From: Acinetobacter piscicola
Lineage (GTDB): Bacteria; Pseudomonadota; Gammaproteobacteria; Pseudomonadales; Moraxellaceae
Reading direction: 5' to 3'
DNA length: 43,850 bases
Assembly: GCF_002233755.1 (NCBI RefSeq)
Contig: NZ_NIFO01000028.1
Location: forward strand, 1-43,850
Shown here: positions 25,491-34,188 of the stretch, piece after piece
How the letters are laid out: each line of letters opens with the position of its first letter
Numbering within the stretch: the first letter of the stretch is position 1
Program-made: the position numbers and the translations under genes
The notes under the pieces: generated by a model
What the model saw: only the letters and a program-made list of their open reading frames with translations
What the model was told of the DNA's origin: nothing
The model's database searches: none

Positions 25491-25533
25491 TTCGATGTGC
25501 GATAAATTGATTTGAGGTTGTTAATCGCGCAAT

Positions 25534-25556
25534 AAAAAACACAGCCTAAGCTGTGT
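25534..25556 (-). terminator. Intrinsic terminator of leuB
   Basis: On the minus strand ACACAGC pairs with GCTGTGT around TTAG, followed by T6. It lies 21 nt after the leuB stop codon. Confidence 0.88.
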
Positions 25557-25577
25557 CTCTTTATTCAAACTCTAAGC

Positions 25578-26657
25578 TTAAGCAATTGCGACTACAACTG
25601 CATCACCCATTTCAGATGTTCCAACTTTATTCATACCTTCCGACATAATATCGCCAGTACGTAAACCTTGATCTAAAACTTGACCTACGGCGTCTTCAAT
25701 TACTTTTGCAGCCACTTCTTCACGGAAGGTGTAACGAAGCATCATCGCAACTGAAAGAATGGTTGCCAATGGATTTGCAACATTTTGACCTGCGATATCA
25801 GGTGCAGAACCGTGACATGGCTCATACATACCTTTACCATTTTCATCTAATGATGCAGATGGCAACATGCCGATTGAACCTGTCAACATTGCCGCTTCAT
25901 CAGAAAGAATGTCACCAAATAAGTTTCCAGTCACAATCACGTCAAACTGTTTTGGCGCACGTACCAATTGCATTGCAGCATTGTCCACATACATGTGTGA
26001 TAAGTTAATTTCAGGATACTGCTCTTCTTTCATCGCAGTGACTGTTTGTTTCCAAAGCTCAGTCACTTCAAGAACATTGGCTTTATCTACAGAACAAACT
26101 TTACCACCACGTAAATTTGCCATTTCAAAAGCAACTTTCGCGATACGCTTAATTTCAGATTCTGAATAAACGTCCGTGTTAAAACCTTGCTTCTCACCAT
26201 TTTCGAGTTCACGAATACCACGTGGTTGACCGAAATAGATCCCACCTGTTAATTCACGAACGATGAGAATGTCCAAACCAGCAACAATTTCAGGTTTTAA
26301 GCTTGATGCATCTGCTAATTGTGGATACAAAATTGCTGGACGCAAATTAGCGAATAAATTTAATTCACTACGGATTTTCAATAAACCGCGCTCAGGGCGA
26401 ATTGAACGTTCAATATTATCCCACTTAGGACCGCCTACAGCACCAAGTAAAATTGCATCTGCTTTTTGAGCTTGTTCTGCTGTTACTGCTGGGTAAGGTT
26501 CACCATGTGCATCGATGGCTGAACCGCCCAATAAACCGTGTTCCCACGTTAACCCTAAATTAAATTTTTCATTGACACGTGTAAGTACTTTTTCAGCAGC
26601 AGCAACGATCTCTGGACCAATACCATCACCTGCCAAGATCAAAATTTGTTTAGACAT
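25578..26657 (-). CDS. leuB: 3-isopropylmalate dehydrogenase
   Basis: 359 residues, normal length. Converts 3-isopropylmalate to 2-oxoisocaproate (via decarboxylation) with NAD, the third committed step of leucine synthesis. Signatures: [12 protein letters not shown] at the N-terminus, [24 protein letters not shown] with the catalytic Tyr, KANVLEV, and [36 protein letters not shown] with the metal-binding aspartates and GSAPDIAGQ. Last gene of the leu cluster; a lipoprotein gene lies 43 nt upstream, and a terminator follows. Confidence 0.97.
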   Translation of the reverse strand: MSKQILILAGDGIGPEIVAAAEKVLTRVNEKFNLGLTWEHGLLGGSAIDAHGEPYPAVTAEQAQKADAILLGAVGGPKWDNIERSIRPERGLLKIRSELNLFANLRPAILYPQLADASSLKPEIVAGLDILIVRELTGGIYFGQPRGIRELENGEKQGFNTDVYSESEIKRIAKVAFEMANLRGGKVCSVDKANVLEVTELWKQTVTAMKEEQYPEINLSHMYVDNAAMQLVRAPKQFDVIVTGNLFGDILSDEAAMLTGSIGMLPSASLDENGKGMYEPCHGSAPDIAGQNVANPLATILSVAMMLRYTFREEVAAKVIEDAVGQVLDQGLRTGDIMSEGMNKVGTSEMGDAVVVAIA

Positions 26658-26700
26658 TTGTCGTTCCGATTATATGTAACAGCTTAACTGTTGTTTGAGA

Positions 26701-27270
26701 TTAAATTTTTTGTTCTACAAATTCGCTAACGCCCGTTACCGCATTGTGCGGTCGGCAAAAACGGCGAATTGTACGCTTTTCTTGAATCATATCTACACAA
26801 AGCGGTGTAGGAGCAGAAACATTGAGCAAACTGCCTGAATTTGATGATCTTTGGCGATACATTTTAAATGTATAGGTTTGATCACCTTCAAATTGATGAA
26901 TCACATGAAACACTTCAGCATGTTGTTTGGTAATTGGATAGAATCGAATCACCATTTCATATTGCTGAGGTGGAATCGTTAAATACACACCATTTTGATC
27001 CAAAGGTTCACCTGTTAATTTCAAATAACCTTTTTCAATGGCTTTACGATTCGTACGTGCCGCTTTTTCATCAACAATGACTAAATCATTTAATCGTGCA
27101 AATTCACAATGTTCTGCGCCTGAGCAATAAACAGCAACAGTATTTTGACTATGATGTTTTTTCTCAGCTTTCTTAATTCTCATCAAATCAACCGTTTGAG
27201 TCGACTGACAAGCACTCAAGACTAAGCTCGATAAAACGATGATAACGCTGTAGCCTAAAAACTTTGCCAT
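26701..27270 (-). CDS. Lipoprotein of unknown function inside the leu cluster
   Basis: 189 residues. The signal peptide ends in the lipobox LSAC (Cys at residue 21) followed by Gln, predicting a lipoprotein destined for the outer membrane. The mature part holds a CSGAEHCEF pair and two later Cys (PLCVDM, RRFCRP), all compatible with periplasmic disulfides, and a mostly beta pattern (VYLTIPPQQYEMVIRFYPI). I do not recognise the family. It lies 105 nt after leuD and 43 nt before leuB on the same strand, so it should be co-transcribed with leucine genes. In P. aeruginosa an unrelated-looking hypothetical gene is also reported between leuD and leuB; homology is not claimed. Confidence 0.75.
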   Translation of the reverse strand: MAKFLGYSVIIVLSSLVLSACQSTQTVDLMRIKKAEKKHHSQNTVAVYCSGAEHCEFARLNDLVIVDEKAARTNRKAIEKGYLKLTGEPLDQNGVYLTIPPQQYEMVIRFYPITKQHAEVFHVIHQFEGDQTYTFKMYRQRSSNSGSLLNVSAPTPLCVDMIQEKRTIRRFCRPHNAVTGVSEFVEQKI

Positions 27271-27375
27271 TGTTCAACCCCAACCTTGCTTCACTGAGTA
27301 AACATTCATTTTTTATGTTCAATATGTTAACAAGACTTGGGCTCGCACGCTATGTATAAAGTGTGATTGACTTCA

Positions 27376-28026
27376 CTAAGCTTTAATTTCAGCAAATACC
27401 CAAGGGCGTGATTGCTTGGTTTTTTCTTCATAAGCACGAATATCGTCAGCTGCTTGTAAAGTTAATCCAATATCATCTAAACCATTCAATAAACAATGTT
27501 TACGGAATGGATCAACTTCAAATTTAAAAGCTTCACCATTTGGTGTACGTACTTCTTGCGCTTCTAAATCAATCGTGAGTTGATAACCTTCATTTGCAGC
27601 ACATTCTTTAAATAATTGGTCAACAATATCTTCAGACAAAATGACAGGTAACATGCCATTTTTAAAGCTGTTATTAAAGAAAATATCTGCATAGCTCGGT
27701 GCAATTACGGTACGGAAACCATATTCTTCCAATGCCCACGGTGCATGTTCACGACTTGAACCACAACCAAAGTTAGCACGTGAAATTAAAATAGATGCAC
27801 CTTGATAACGCGGTTGATTCAATACAAAGTCTGGATTTTTAGGACGTTTAGAAATATCTTGACCTAAATAACCTTCATCTAAATAACGCAATTCATCAAA
27901 TAAATTATCACCAAAACCAGTACGTTTGATTGATTTCAAAAACTGTTTTGGAATGATTAAATCTGTATCTACATTGGCACGGTCTAATGGTGCAACGATA
28001 CCTTGTTCAACGGTATAAGCTTTCAT
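27376..28026 (-). CDS. leuD: 3-isopropylmalate dehydratase small subunit
   Basis: 216 residues. Partner of LeuC in isopropylmalate isomerase. Signatures of the swivelling small-subunit domain: [20 protein letters not shown] at the N-terminus, [31 protein letters not shown], and NGMLPV. It follows leuC with the REP-like element between them. Confidence 0.97.
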   Translation of the reverse strand: MKAYTVEQGIVAPLDRANVDTDLIIPKQFLKSIKRTGFGDNLFDELRYLDEGYLGQDISKRPKNPDFVLNQPRYQGASILISRANFGCGSSREHAPWALEEYGFRTVIAPSYADIFFNNSFKNGMLPVILSEDIVDQLFKECAANEGYQLTIDLEAQEVRTPNGEAFKFEVDPFRKHCLLNGLDDIGLTLQAADDIRAYEEKTKQSRPWVFAEIKA

Positions 28027-28050
28027 GATTATTTCTCACTGAATCCGTAA

Positions 28051-28119
28051 CCTCTCCCTAGCCCTCTCCTTAAAGGAGATGGAACTCCTTCTCCCTCTGG
28101 GAGAAGGTCGGGATGAGGG
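28051..28119. repeat. REP-like compound palindrome (copy B) between leuC and leuD
   Basis: Two tight hairpins, TCTCCTT/AAGGAGA and CCTTCTCCC/GGGAGAAGG (9 bp, 3-nt loop), flanked by CCTCTCCCTAGCCC and GGTCGGGATGAGGG, which pair imperfectly. It fills the leuC-leuD gap. Same architecture as the element at 23066-23133. In the leu mRNA it would form strong stems and may stabilise or separate the leuC and leuD segments. Confidence 0.78.
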
Positions 28120-28125
28120 ATTAAA

Positions 28126-29574
28126 CTAGAATGTACGTACATCAACAAAATGACCAGCAATTGCTGCTGCTGCTGCCATCGCTGGGCTCACCAAATGTGT
28201 ACGACCACCATTGCCCTGACGTCCTTCGAAATTACGATTCGAAGTTGATGCACAATGCTCACCCGGTTGTAATTTATCCGCATTCATTGCCAAACACATT
28301 GAACAACCTGGTTCACGCCATTCAAAACCAGCTTCAACTAAAATTTTATCCAAACCTTCTGCTTCAGCTTGCGCTTTAACCAAACCAGAACCTGGAACAA
28401 CCATAGCTTGTTTAATTGAACTTGCAACTTTTTTGCCTTTTGCAACTTCAGCAGCAGCACGGATATCTTCAATACGTGAATTGGTGCATGAGCCAATGAA
28501 TACGCGGTCTAATTGAATATCTGCCAAGGCTTGACCCGCAGTCAAACCCATATAATTGTATGCTCGTGTCCAGTCGTTACGCTGTACATCATCTTTGGCT
28601 TGTTCTAAAGTTGGCACAGCTTGTGAAACTGGAATCACCATTTCAGGAGATGTTCCCCACGATACTTGTGGTTCAATCTCTTCACCTTGCAACACAACTA
28701 CAGTGTCAAAATGTGCATCATCATCAGAATGTAAAGTATTCCAATAAGTTACAGCAGCATCCCACTGTTCACCTTTGGGTGCATATGGACGATCTTTTAC
28801 GTACTCAATCGTTTTGTCATCGACAGCGACCATACCGACACGTGCACCACCTTCGATTGCCATATTACAAACCGTCATACGACCTTCGATAGACATATCA
28901 CGGAATACTTGACCACCGAATTCAATCGCATGACCTGTACCGCCAGCTGTACCGATTTTGCCAATAATTGCCAAAACCACATCTTTAGATGTCACACCTT
29001 GACCCAATACACCATCTACACGGACTAACATGTTCTTCATTTTCTTTTGAACTAAGCATTGGGTTGCCAATACATGTTCAACTTCAGATGTACCAATACC
29101 GTGTGCCAAACAGCCAAATGCACCGTGTGTTGCTGTATGCGAGTCACCACATACAACCGTCATTCCCGGTAAAGTTAAACCTTGTTCAGGACCAACTACA
29201 TGTGCAATACCTTGACGTACATCATTGATATCAAATTGAACGACATCAAAAGTTTTACAGTTGTCATCTAAAGTCTGCACTTGGATGCGAGAAGTATCAT
29301 CTTCAATCCCTGCAATCCCTTCTGAACGTTCTTTGGTTGATGTCGGAACGTTATGGTCAGGTGTCGCAACATTGGCGCTTAAACGCCAAGGCTTACGGCC
29401 TGCAAGTTGTAAGCCTTCAAAGGCTTGCGGAGAAGTCACTTCATGCAATAAATGACGGTCGATATAAAGTAATGCAGAGCCATCATCTCGTTGTTTTACT
29501 AAATGGTCATCCCACAATTTGTCATACAATGTTTTTGGCATTGGGTTTTGTGCTTTTTGGTTTTCGCCTGCCAT
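28126..29574 (-). CDS. leuC: 3-isopropylmalate dehydratase large subunit
   Basis: 482 residues from the ATG at 29574, chosen because GGAG sits 9 nt upstream. A good -10 element ends at 29619, so an ATG at 29610 would be nearly leaderless; a third ATG at 29541 gives the shortest family-like start ([11 protein letters not shown]). The protein isomerises 2- to 3-isopropylmalate with LeuD using a [4Fe-4S] cluster. Signatures: [33 protein letters not shown], the cysteine ligands in [18 protein letters not shown] and [15 protein letters not shown], and the terminal [32 protein letters not shown]. Confidence 0.95.
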   Translation of the reverse strand: MAGENQKAQNPMPKTLYDKLWDDHLVKQRDDGSALLYIDRHLLHEVTSPQAFEGLQLAGRKPWRLSANVATPDHNVPTSTKERSEGIAGIEDDTSRIQVQTLDDNCKTFDVVQFDINDVRQGIAHVVGPEQGLTLPGMTVVCGDSHTATHGAFGCLAHGIGTSEVEHVLATQCLVQKKMKNMLVRVDGVLGQGVTSKDVVLAIIGKIGTAGGTGHAIEFGGQVFRDMSIEGRMTVCNMAIEGGARVGMVAVDDKTIEYVKDRPYAPKGEQWDAAVTYWNTLHSDDDAHFDTVVVLQGEEIEPQVSWGTSPEMVIPVSQAVPTLEQAKDDVQRNDWTRAYNYMGLTAGQALADIQLDRVFIGSCTNSRIEDIRAAAEVAKGKKVASSIKQAMVVPGSGLVKAQAEAEGLDKILVEAGFEWREPGCSMCLAMNADKLQPGEHCASTSNRNFEGRQGNGGRTHLVSPAMAAAAAIAGHFVDVRTF

Positions 29575-29618
29575 GTCGAGGTGCTCCACTGGACTGGGTA
29601 ATTCTTTCATTAATATCG

Positions 29619-29624
29619 ATTATA
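29619..29624 (-). promoter_or_regulatory. Probable -10 element of leuC
   Basis: A perfect TATAAT on the minus strand. Transcription would start near 29612 and give a ~38-nt leader to the ATG at 29574. The upstream ~150 bases carry AATGAT-type repeats (for example AAATGATTTC, AATGATTAAA and the palindrome AATGATCATT), possibly an operator for a LysR-type regulator. No -35 match is convincing. Confidence 0.5.
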
Positions 29625-29889
29625 GCGACGTTTTCACATAAATCTAATTTATCATTTTTATTAATTTAAAAACTTTTTGGAATTATTTCAAGTAAAAAAA
29701 CCGCTCATGTTTAATGATTTCTTTTTCATGAATGATCATTAAGTTTAATCATTGAAATCATTTGAAACTTTTTATATACGGCTCCCCCATCACAACTCAA
29801 CTCTCCAATAATGTTTATTTTTCTCTCAAATATCGTACTCATTTAGAAAACCAATCACCATCAATCAAAAATTCCTTTTTACATTTTAT

Positions 29890-29906
29890 ATGATAATGAT
29901 TATCAT
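29890..29906. promoter_or_regulatory. Fur box upstream of the DUF2061 gene
   Basis: ATGATAAT-G-ATTATCAT, a perfect 8-1-8 palindrome that includes the classical 7-1-7 Fur core TGATAATnATTATCA. It ends 39 nt before the DUF2061 start codon. It lies in the divergent leuC/DUF2061 intergenic region but much closer to the DUF2061 gene. Confidence 0.8.
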
Positions 29907-29945
29907 TTATTTAATTTCAAGATTTATTCAAGTGTGGTGATGCTC

Positions 29946-30188
29946 ATGGCGCGTATTCAAAACTTCGTACAAAGCAATCAACGTATTTTCAAGAAAACCT
30001 TAAGTTATTACATCATGCATATTACCGTGGCAATGCTTGTAGGTTATGTGATTACAGGTAATTTATGGATGGCAGTCACTTTAAGTTTAGTTGAACCGAC
30101 TGTTCAAGCCGTTGCATTCTTCTTCCACGAGAAAGTATGGAACAAAAAAGATCAAAAAGTAGCGCAAACTCAAATTGTTAAAGCTTAA
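29946..30188 (+). CDS. DUF2061 small membrane protein, predicted iron-regulated
   Basis: 80 residues from the ATG at 29946, chosen because GGTGAT lies just upstream; an ATG two codons earlier (29940) and a GTG (29934) are alternatives. The sequence LSYYIMHITVAMLVGYVITGNLWMAVTLSLVEPTVQ has the two-helix DUF2061 pattern (K-t-l-s-y-r...H-i....G...tG....A...s..ep). DUF2061 proteins are small predicted inner-membrane proteins of unknown function. The Fur box 39 nt upstream predicts repression in iron-replete cells. The C-terminus is charged. Confidence 0.85.
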   Translation: MARIQNFVQSNQRIFKKTLSYYIMHITVAMLVGYVITGNLWMAVTLSLVEPTVQAVAFFFHEKVWNKKDQKVAQTQIVKA

Positions 30189-30238
30189 ATCTAGCCTTGA
30201 TTAAAATCTAAGTTGTAAACATCAGCTGTGAAAGTGTA

Positions 30239-31090
30239 CTAATCACCACCACCGCCACAGCTGCTACAACTACTACATGACGAGTCCGAAACTGAATCTG
30301 AACTATGATGAGAATGACCAGAATCAGAAGATGAACCTGAACATGCCGTCGATGATGAACAAGATGATCCAGACGAAGTTGTACTCGGTATATCAGAAGT
30401 TGTTTGCATCGTTTGAGCATACATAGCCGCCATAAAAGGCAAACTAAAAATTAAACCTTGTTCCCATCGAATATGTTCATCAATTTGGAATAGCCGAGGT
30501 AGACGTTGAGGGTCTTGTGGATTTAACCCATGTAAATGACATGCGCCATGCCAAGTATTTACTAATTGTAGTTTTTGCGATGCTTTTTGAGATTCTGTTG
30601 GTTGCTGATCATGTGGCTTATGAACCAGTTTATAACCTAAAAAGTCTTGGCACATGGACTGATAGAAATCATCAAACTCTTCAAGTAATAAATGCCACAA
30701 AGCATCTACAGCATTGGAAGGCATCGCATAAGCGTTTCTACGCCACATATGAATTGCTAAATAGTCTTTAAAACCCTCTTCAATCCATGGATATGCCAAT
30801 GGGCTTATATTTGGATGCCTTTGCTTAAAAGCAATCCAAATGTTACTGGGTATTTTAAAGTGGTTTAAATTCTGCATTTTCTTCAAACGATTTAATCGTG
30901 CTTTAAACCATGAAAATGTAAAGATCATCATGATTATGATTGGAAAATAAGCATTGAAGAAATATGCAAACGCTAAACCGATACTGTAAAGAATAAGAAT
31001 AGTGATCGAGAAACTTAACCATGTTTTTGTTAGCGTATTTCGATTAAGCTGTTGAAAATAACGGATGGATGTAGATGTTGTTTGATTCAA
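30239..31090 (-). CDS. GRDP-like membrane protein with Ser/Cys/Gly-rich tail
   Basis: About 283 residues if the TTG at 31090 is used (AGGA lies 8 nt upstream); ATG at 31135 would add 15 residues but has no ribosome-binding site. Two membrane segments lie at about residues 25-62. The soluble region contains AVDALWHLLLEEFDDFYQSMCQDFLGYKLVHKPH, a pattern of the glycine-rich domain-containing-protein-like (GRDP-like) family, which has a W-H motif and a long F-x-Y-x3-C region. The last ~40 residues are nearly all Ser, Cys, Gly, Asp and His (SSCSSSTACSGSSSDSG ... SCSSCSSCGGGGD). Similar C-terminal Cys/Gly tails are seen in other small membrane proteins of this class. Role unknown. Confidence 0.6.
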   Translation of the reverse strand: MNQTTSTSIRYFQQLNRNTLTKTWLSFSITILILYSIGLAFAYFFNAYFPIIIMMIFTFSWFKARLNRLKKMQNLNHFKIPSNIWIAFKQRHPNISPLAYPWIEEGFKDYLAIHMWRRNAYAMPSNAVDALWHLLLEEFDDFYQSMCQDFLGYKLVHKPHDQQPTESQKASQKLQLVNTWHGACHLHGLNPQDPQRLPRLFQIDEHIRWEQGLIFSLPFMAAMYAQTMQTTSDIPSTTSSGSSCSSSTACSGSSSDSGHSHHSSDSVSDSSCSSCSSCGGGGD

Positions 31091-31302
31091 ATATTTTTTC
31101 CTTTTTATTGTTTTTATAGACACACTATAAAGCATGATAGTCAATCACGTATAGCAAAAACTTGTATGCAAATTTTTCTAAAATTGCTAGAACCATCGTC
31201 TTTTTATACATAAATTAAAAAAAATTGAAAATTGCTTTGATTAATTCTTAAAACTTCTAAATAATGAATTACGCATAAAAATTCTTTATGGATGTAAATA
31301 TT

Positions 31303-32160
31303 ATGAATCTTGCTGCTTTTGACGCTTTTGTTAAAGTGATGGAAACAGGTTCTATTTCGATGGCAGCAGAACATCTGTTTATCACCCAACCCGCTGTGAC
31401 CAAACGAATACACAGTTTAGAAGAATATTTTGGGGTCAAACTGTTTGAATCCGCAGGTCGTGGTGTCCAAGCAACGCATGCAGCACATTCATTATTACCT
31501 AAAGTAAAGAATTGGTTGAATGAACTCGGCGATATTCACCATACACTCAGCCATGAGCAAGGTGAAGTTCGTGGAAAATTGAAAATCGGGACAAGTCACC
31601 ACATTGGCTTGCATCATCTACCGCAACATTTAAAATTATATGTGCAACATTTCCCAGAAGTAAAACTCGACGTACACTTTGTGGACTCTGAACAAGCGCA
31701 TGAGCAGGTACTTGCAGGGGATTTAGAACTTGCCTTTTTAACCTTGCCTCCACAGGGTGATGATCGCTTAAGTTATATTACAATTTGGGATGACCCTCTA
31801 GTTTTCGTCGTTGCACCATTTCATCCCTTAGCTCAAAAAGCCAATTTAAAACTTGAAGACTTAATTGAATATCCAAGTTTATTACCTGCTGCTCAAACCT
31901 ATACCAGTCAAATCACTTTAGCTGAGTTTGAAAAGCAAGGACTGAAACCTAAAATCACCATGAGTAATAACCCTTTAGAATCTATACGAATGTTAGTTTC
32001 AATTGGCTTAGGATGGTCAGTTTTACCTAAGACTTTATTGAATCAAGACTTACGACAGTTAGATATCGATTTTGAAATGAATCGTCAATTGGGTATGGTT
32101 TGGCATCCTGCACGTACACAGTCACGTGCTGTACAAGAATTGATTAACATGATGAAATAA
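31303..32160 (+). CDS. LysR-type transcriptional regulator near the leu cluster
   Basis: 285 residues from the ATG at 31303 (MNLAAFDAFVKVMETGSISMAAEHLFITQPAVTKRI), whose N-terminus aligns with typical LysR starts; another ATG five codons upstream has no better ribosome-binding site. HTH residues A-F-V-K-V, SISMAAEHLFITQPAVTKRIHSLE and FGVKLFE are all present, followed by an intact effector domain ending in AVQELINMMK. In Pseudomonas a LysR gene sits directly beside leuC. Here it is about 1.7 kb from the leuC start, separated by DUF2061 and the GRDP-like gene, so a role at leuC is only an inference from location. Confidence 0.9.
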   Translation: MNLAAFDAFVKVMETGSISMAAEHLFITQPAVTKRIHSLEEYFGVKLFESAGRGVQATHAAHSLLPKVKNWLNELGDIHHTLSHEQGEVRGKLKIGTSHHIGLHHLPQHLKLYVQHFPEVKLDVHFVDSEQAHEQVLAGDLELAFLTLPPQGDDRLSYITIWDDPLVFVVAPFHPLAQKANLKLEDLIEYPSLLPAAQTYTSQITLAEFEKQGLKPKITMSNNPLESIRMLVSIGLGWSVLPKTLLNQDLRQLDIDFEMNRQLGMVWHPARTQSRAVQELINMMK

Positions 32161-32188
32161 ATCAACCCATAATTTTCTTTGCTGTTAA

Positions 32189-32240
32189 AAAGCCCTTCTG
32201 CATTTAAATGATAAAAATCACTTACACGCAGAAAGGCTTT
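32189..32240. terminator. Hairpin between LysR gene and DUF2789 gene
   Basis: AAAGCC-C-TTCTGC pairs with GCAGAA-A-GGCTTT (one mismatch) over a 26-nt interval. On the minus strand it runs into T5, so it can end the DUF2789 transcript; on the plus strand it can serve the LysR gene less well. Confidence 0.6.
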
Positions 32241-32325
32241 AAATACAACAATTCTCAAATAATGGCTTTAAAAATAATGAAATAGTGACTCCACTTTCAC
32301 TCAGCAATAACAACTTCAAAAGTGA

Positions 32326-32568
32326 CTATTTCACAGAGTCTTCATGCAACGACTCATTTAACTGATCCACCACCAAAGCCCATTCACCATCTGATTCTAT
32401 TTTTTCTGCTAAAAACTGGCGTTGAGCCTCTGTCCAAAAACTTGCCTGAGTCAAAAAGGTATCTGCATCTAATTGATGTGTTGCGATAAACTTTTGAATC
32501 GCGTCCTCACTTGAATCTAAACCGAGCTGTTCAAATAAATTGGTCATTCTTGGGCGAGTCTGGCTCAT
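32326..32568 (-). CDS. DUF2789 protein
   Basis: 80 residues. The pattern MTNLFEQLGLDSSEDAIQKFIATHQL...FWTEAQRQFLAEKIESDGEWALVVDQLNESL is that of DUF2789, a small helical domain family in proteobacteria. No signal peptide. Function unknown. The in-frame upstream ATG at 32568 is used; the next internal Met is inside the domain. Confidence 0.88.
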   Translation of the reverse strand: MSQTRPRMTNLFEQLGLDSSEDAIQKFIATHQLDADTFLTQASFWTEAQRQFLAEKIESDGEWALVVDQLNESLHEDSVK

Positions 32569-32713
32569 ATTATATTCTCCATCAGCTTATAAATTTTTAG
32601 ACATTCAATTCAACATAACATTTTTATTGCTAAAGTGAAGTGCAAAATATTCATTTATAAAAATATTTACAAAACTAAGAAACTATTGGCATTTTTATAC
32701 TGAAATCATTTCA

Positions 32714-32741
32714 ATAAAAAGGCAGCGATGATCACTGCCTT
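32714..32741 (-). terminator. Intrinsic terminator of the HAD-phosphatase gene
   Basis: AAGGCAG pairs with CTGCCTT on the minus strand, followed by T5, 33 nt past the stop codon of the HAD gene. Confidence 0.75.
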
Positions 32742-32773
32742 ACTACACCTATATGAGACCTAGCGAATGAATA

Positions 32774-33424
32774 TTAAATCGACCAGTCTTGAATATCCCA
32801 AGCCTGTTCTTTGGCCAATACTTCCAAACGATCATCTGGATTGACCGCAATTGCATGATCTGCATATTCCAATAAGAAACGATCATTGATTGAATCTGAA
32901 TATGCCCAAGACTCCGTTACATCACGACCTTCTAACCACTGATCTAAACGAGCGAGTTTACCCTTTTGATAACATGGAATGTTGATGACTTTACCCGTAT
33001 ATTTTCCATCTTTCACTTCAGCATTGGTCGCAATAATTTCGGTAATACCAAATTCTCGGAAAATTGGTGCAGTAATAAAATCTGAAGTTGCAGTAATCCC
33101 AACGAGAGCATGCCCTGCGGCTCTATGCTTTTCAATCGCCTCAAAACCCTTTGGGCGCATTTGCGGGCGAATCACTTTTTTCATAAACAACTGATGTAAC
33201 TCAGTTAAGTATTCAGCATCATGCTGTGTTAAAAATTCAAAGACAAATTCATTATAAGCAATCGGGTCTAATTGTCCTGCTTTATAGTCTTCATAAAATT
33301 TATCATTCATTGCACGATGACGGACTGGATCGACCAAGCCTTCGTTGACTAAAAACTCGCCCCAAGAATGGTCAGAGTCGGTATTTAATAAGGTGTGATC
33401 TAGGTCAAACAACGCCAATTTCAT
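32774..33424 (-). CDS. HAD-superfamily IB phosphatase (SerB/HisB-like)
   Basis: 216 residues. LALFDLDHTLLNTDSD is HAD motif I with the two aspartates; GITATSDFITAPI is motif II, K of YQKGKLARL motif III, and YSDSINDRFLLEYAD motif IV with the metal-binding aspartates. These are features of subfamily IB (phosphoserine phosphatase/histidinol phosphatase-like). In Pseudomonas the homologous neighbour of rppH-ptsP is of the same kind, and the same order is found here, divergently placed. Substrate uncertain. Confidence 0.9.
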   Translation of the reverse strand: MKLALFDLDHTLLNTDSDHSWGEFLVNEGLVDPVRHRAMNDKFYEDYKAGQLDPIAYNEFVFEFLTQHDAEYLTELHQLFMKKVIRPQMRPKGFEAIEKHRAAGHALVGITATSDFITAPIFREFGITEIIATNAEVKDGKYTGKVINIPCYQKGKLARLDQWLEGRDVTESWAYSDSINDRFLLEYADHAIAVNPDDRLEVLAKEQAWDIQDWSI

Positions 33425-33607
33425 GAAAATACTCGTTCAAACTGAAATTTAAGAAAAAAAATGTAAATCTATCACCGCTAGTCGATAGAAATTCGTTAAG
33501 ATCATAGCAATTTTATAACATTATTACTTTGGCTGCGTCGAGTTGGACTAAAGAGTGTTCGTCCCCATATACAAAGTCAATGAAATTCACGAAATTTAGG
33601 TAGCCAA

Positions 33608-34111
33608 ATGATCGACTCAGAAGGTTTCCGACCCAACGTCGGGATCATTTTGGCAAATGATATTGGACAAGTTTTATGGGCAAAGCGCATTGGTCACAAT
33701 GCATGGCAATTTCCTCAAGGAGGGATCCAGTTTGGAGAAACTCCTGAGCAAGCTCTTTATAGAGAACTACGAGAAGAAGTTGGGCTCCTACCCGAGCATG
33801 TCCAAATAATCGCCCAGACAGATGACTGGTTGCATTATCGTTTGCCGCTTCGATACATTCGTTCGGATTCCGATCCGATTTGTATTGGGCAAAAACAGAA
33901 ATGGTTTTTATTAAAATTGGTAGCTTCAACAAAACATATTCAGTTGAATCTATCGGATCCGCCAGAATTTGATCAATGGCAATGGGTCAGTTATTGGTAT
34001 CCGCTTGGACAAGTGGTGAACTTTAAACGGGATGTTTATCGTAAAGCGATGTTGGAGCTGTGTATGCAAATGCCACAACGTACATCTGAAATTTCTTCAA
34101 AATATGAATGA
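33608..34111 (+). CDS. rppH: RNA 5'-pyrophosphohydrolase
   Basis: 167 residues. Starts with the RppH-typical [17 protein letters not shown], and the NUDIX box begins at Gly38 ([23 protein letters not shown]). Removes pyrophosphate from the 5' end of mRNA and so starts RNase E-dependent decay. The gene immediately precedes ptsP on the same strand, an arrangement (rppH-ptsP) conserved in many gammaproteobacteria, and the two may be co-transcribed (78-nt gap). Confidence 0.96.
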   Translation: MIDSEGFRPNVGIILANDIGQVLWAKRIGHNAWQFPQGGIQFGETPEQALYRELREEVGLLPEHVQIIAQTDDWLHYRLPLRYIRSDSDPICIGQKQKWFLLKLVASTKHIQLNLSDPPEFDQWQWVSYWYPLGQVVNFKRDVYRKAMLELCMQMPQRTSEISSKYE

Positions 34112-34188
34112 TTTTTTAGGTTCGTACTGTTATAAATAATACTGATTAAAACGTTTTAAAATATATATTAAATAAGGAGCATACATTC

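Noticed and set aside
28560..28892. Long open frames on the plus strand across leuC
   Set aside because: Antisense to a well-supported enzyme gene, no ribosome-binding site, composition rich in His/Gln/Leu as expected from reversed coding DNA.
29708..29767. Leader peptide with leucine codons upstream of leuC
   Set aside because: The promoter lies close to the start and no short Leu-rich ORF is present in the transcribed leader.
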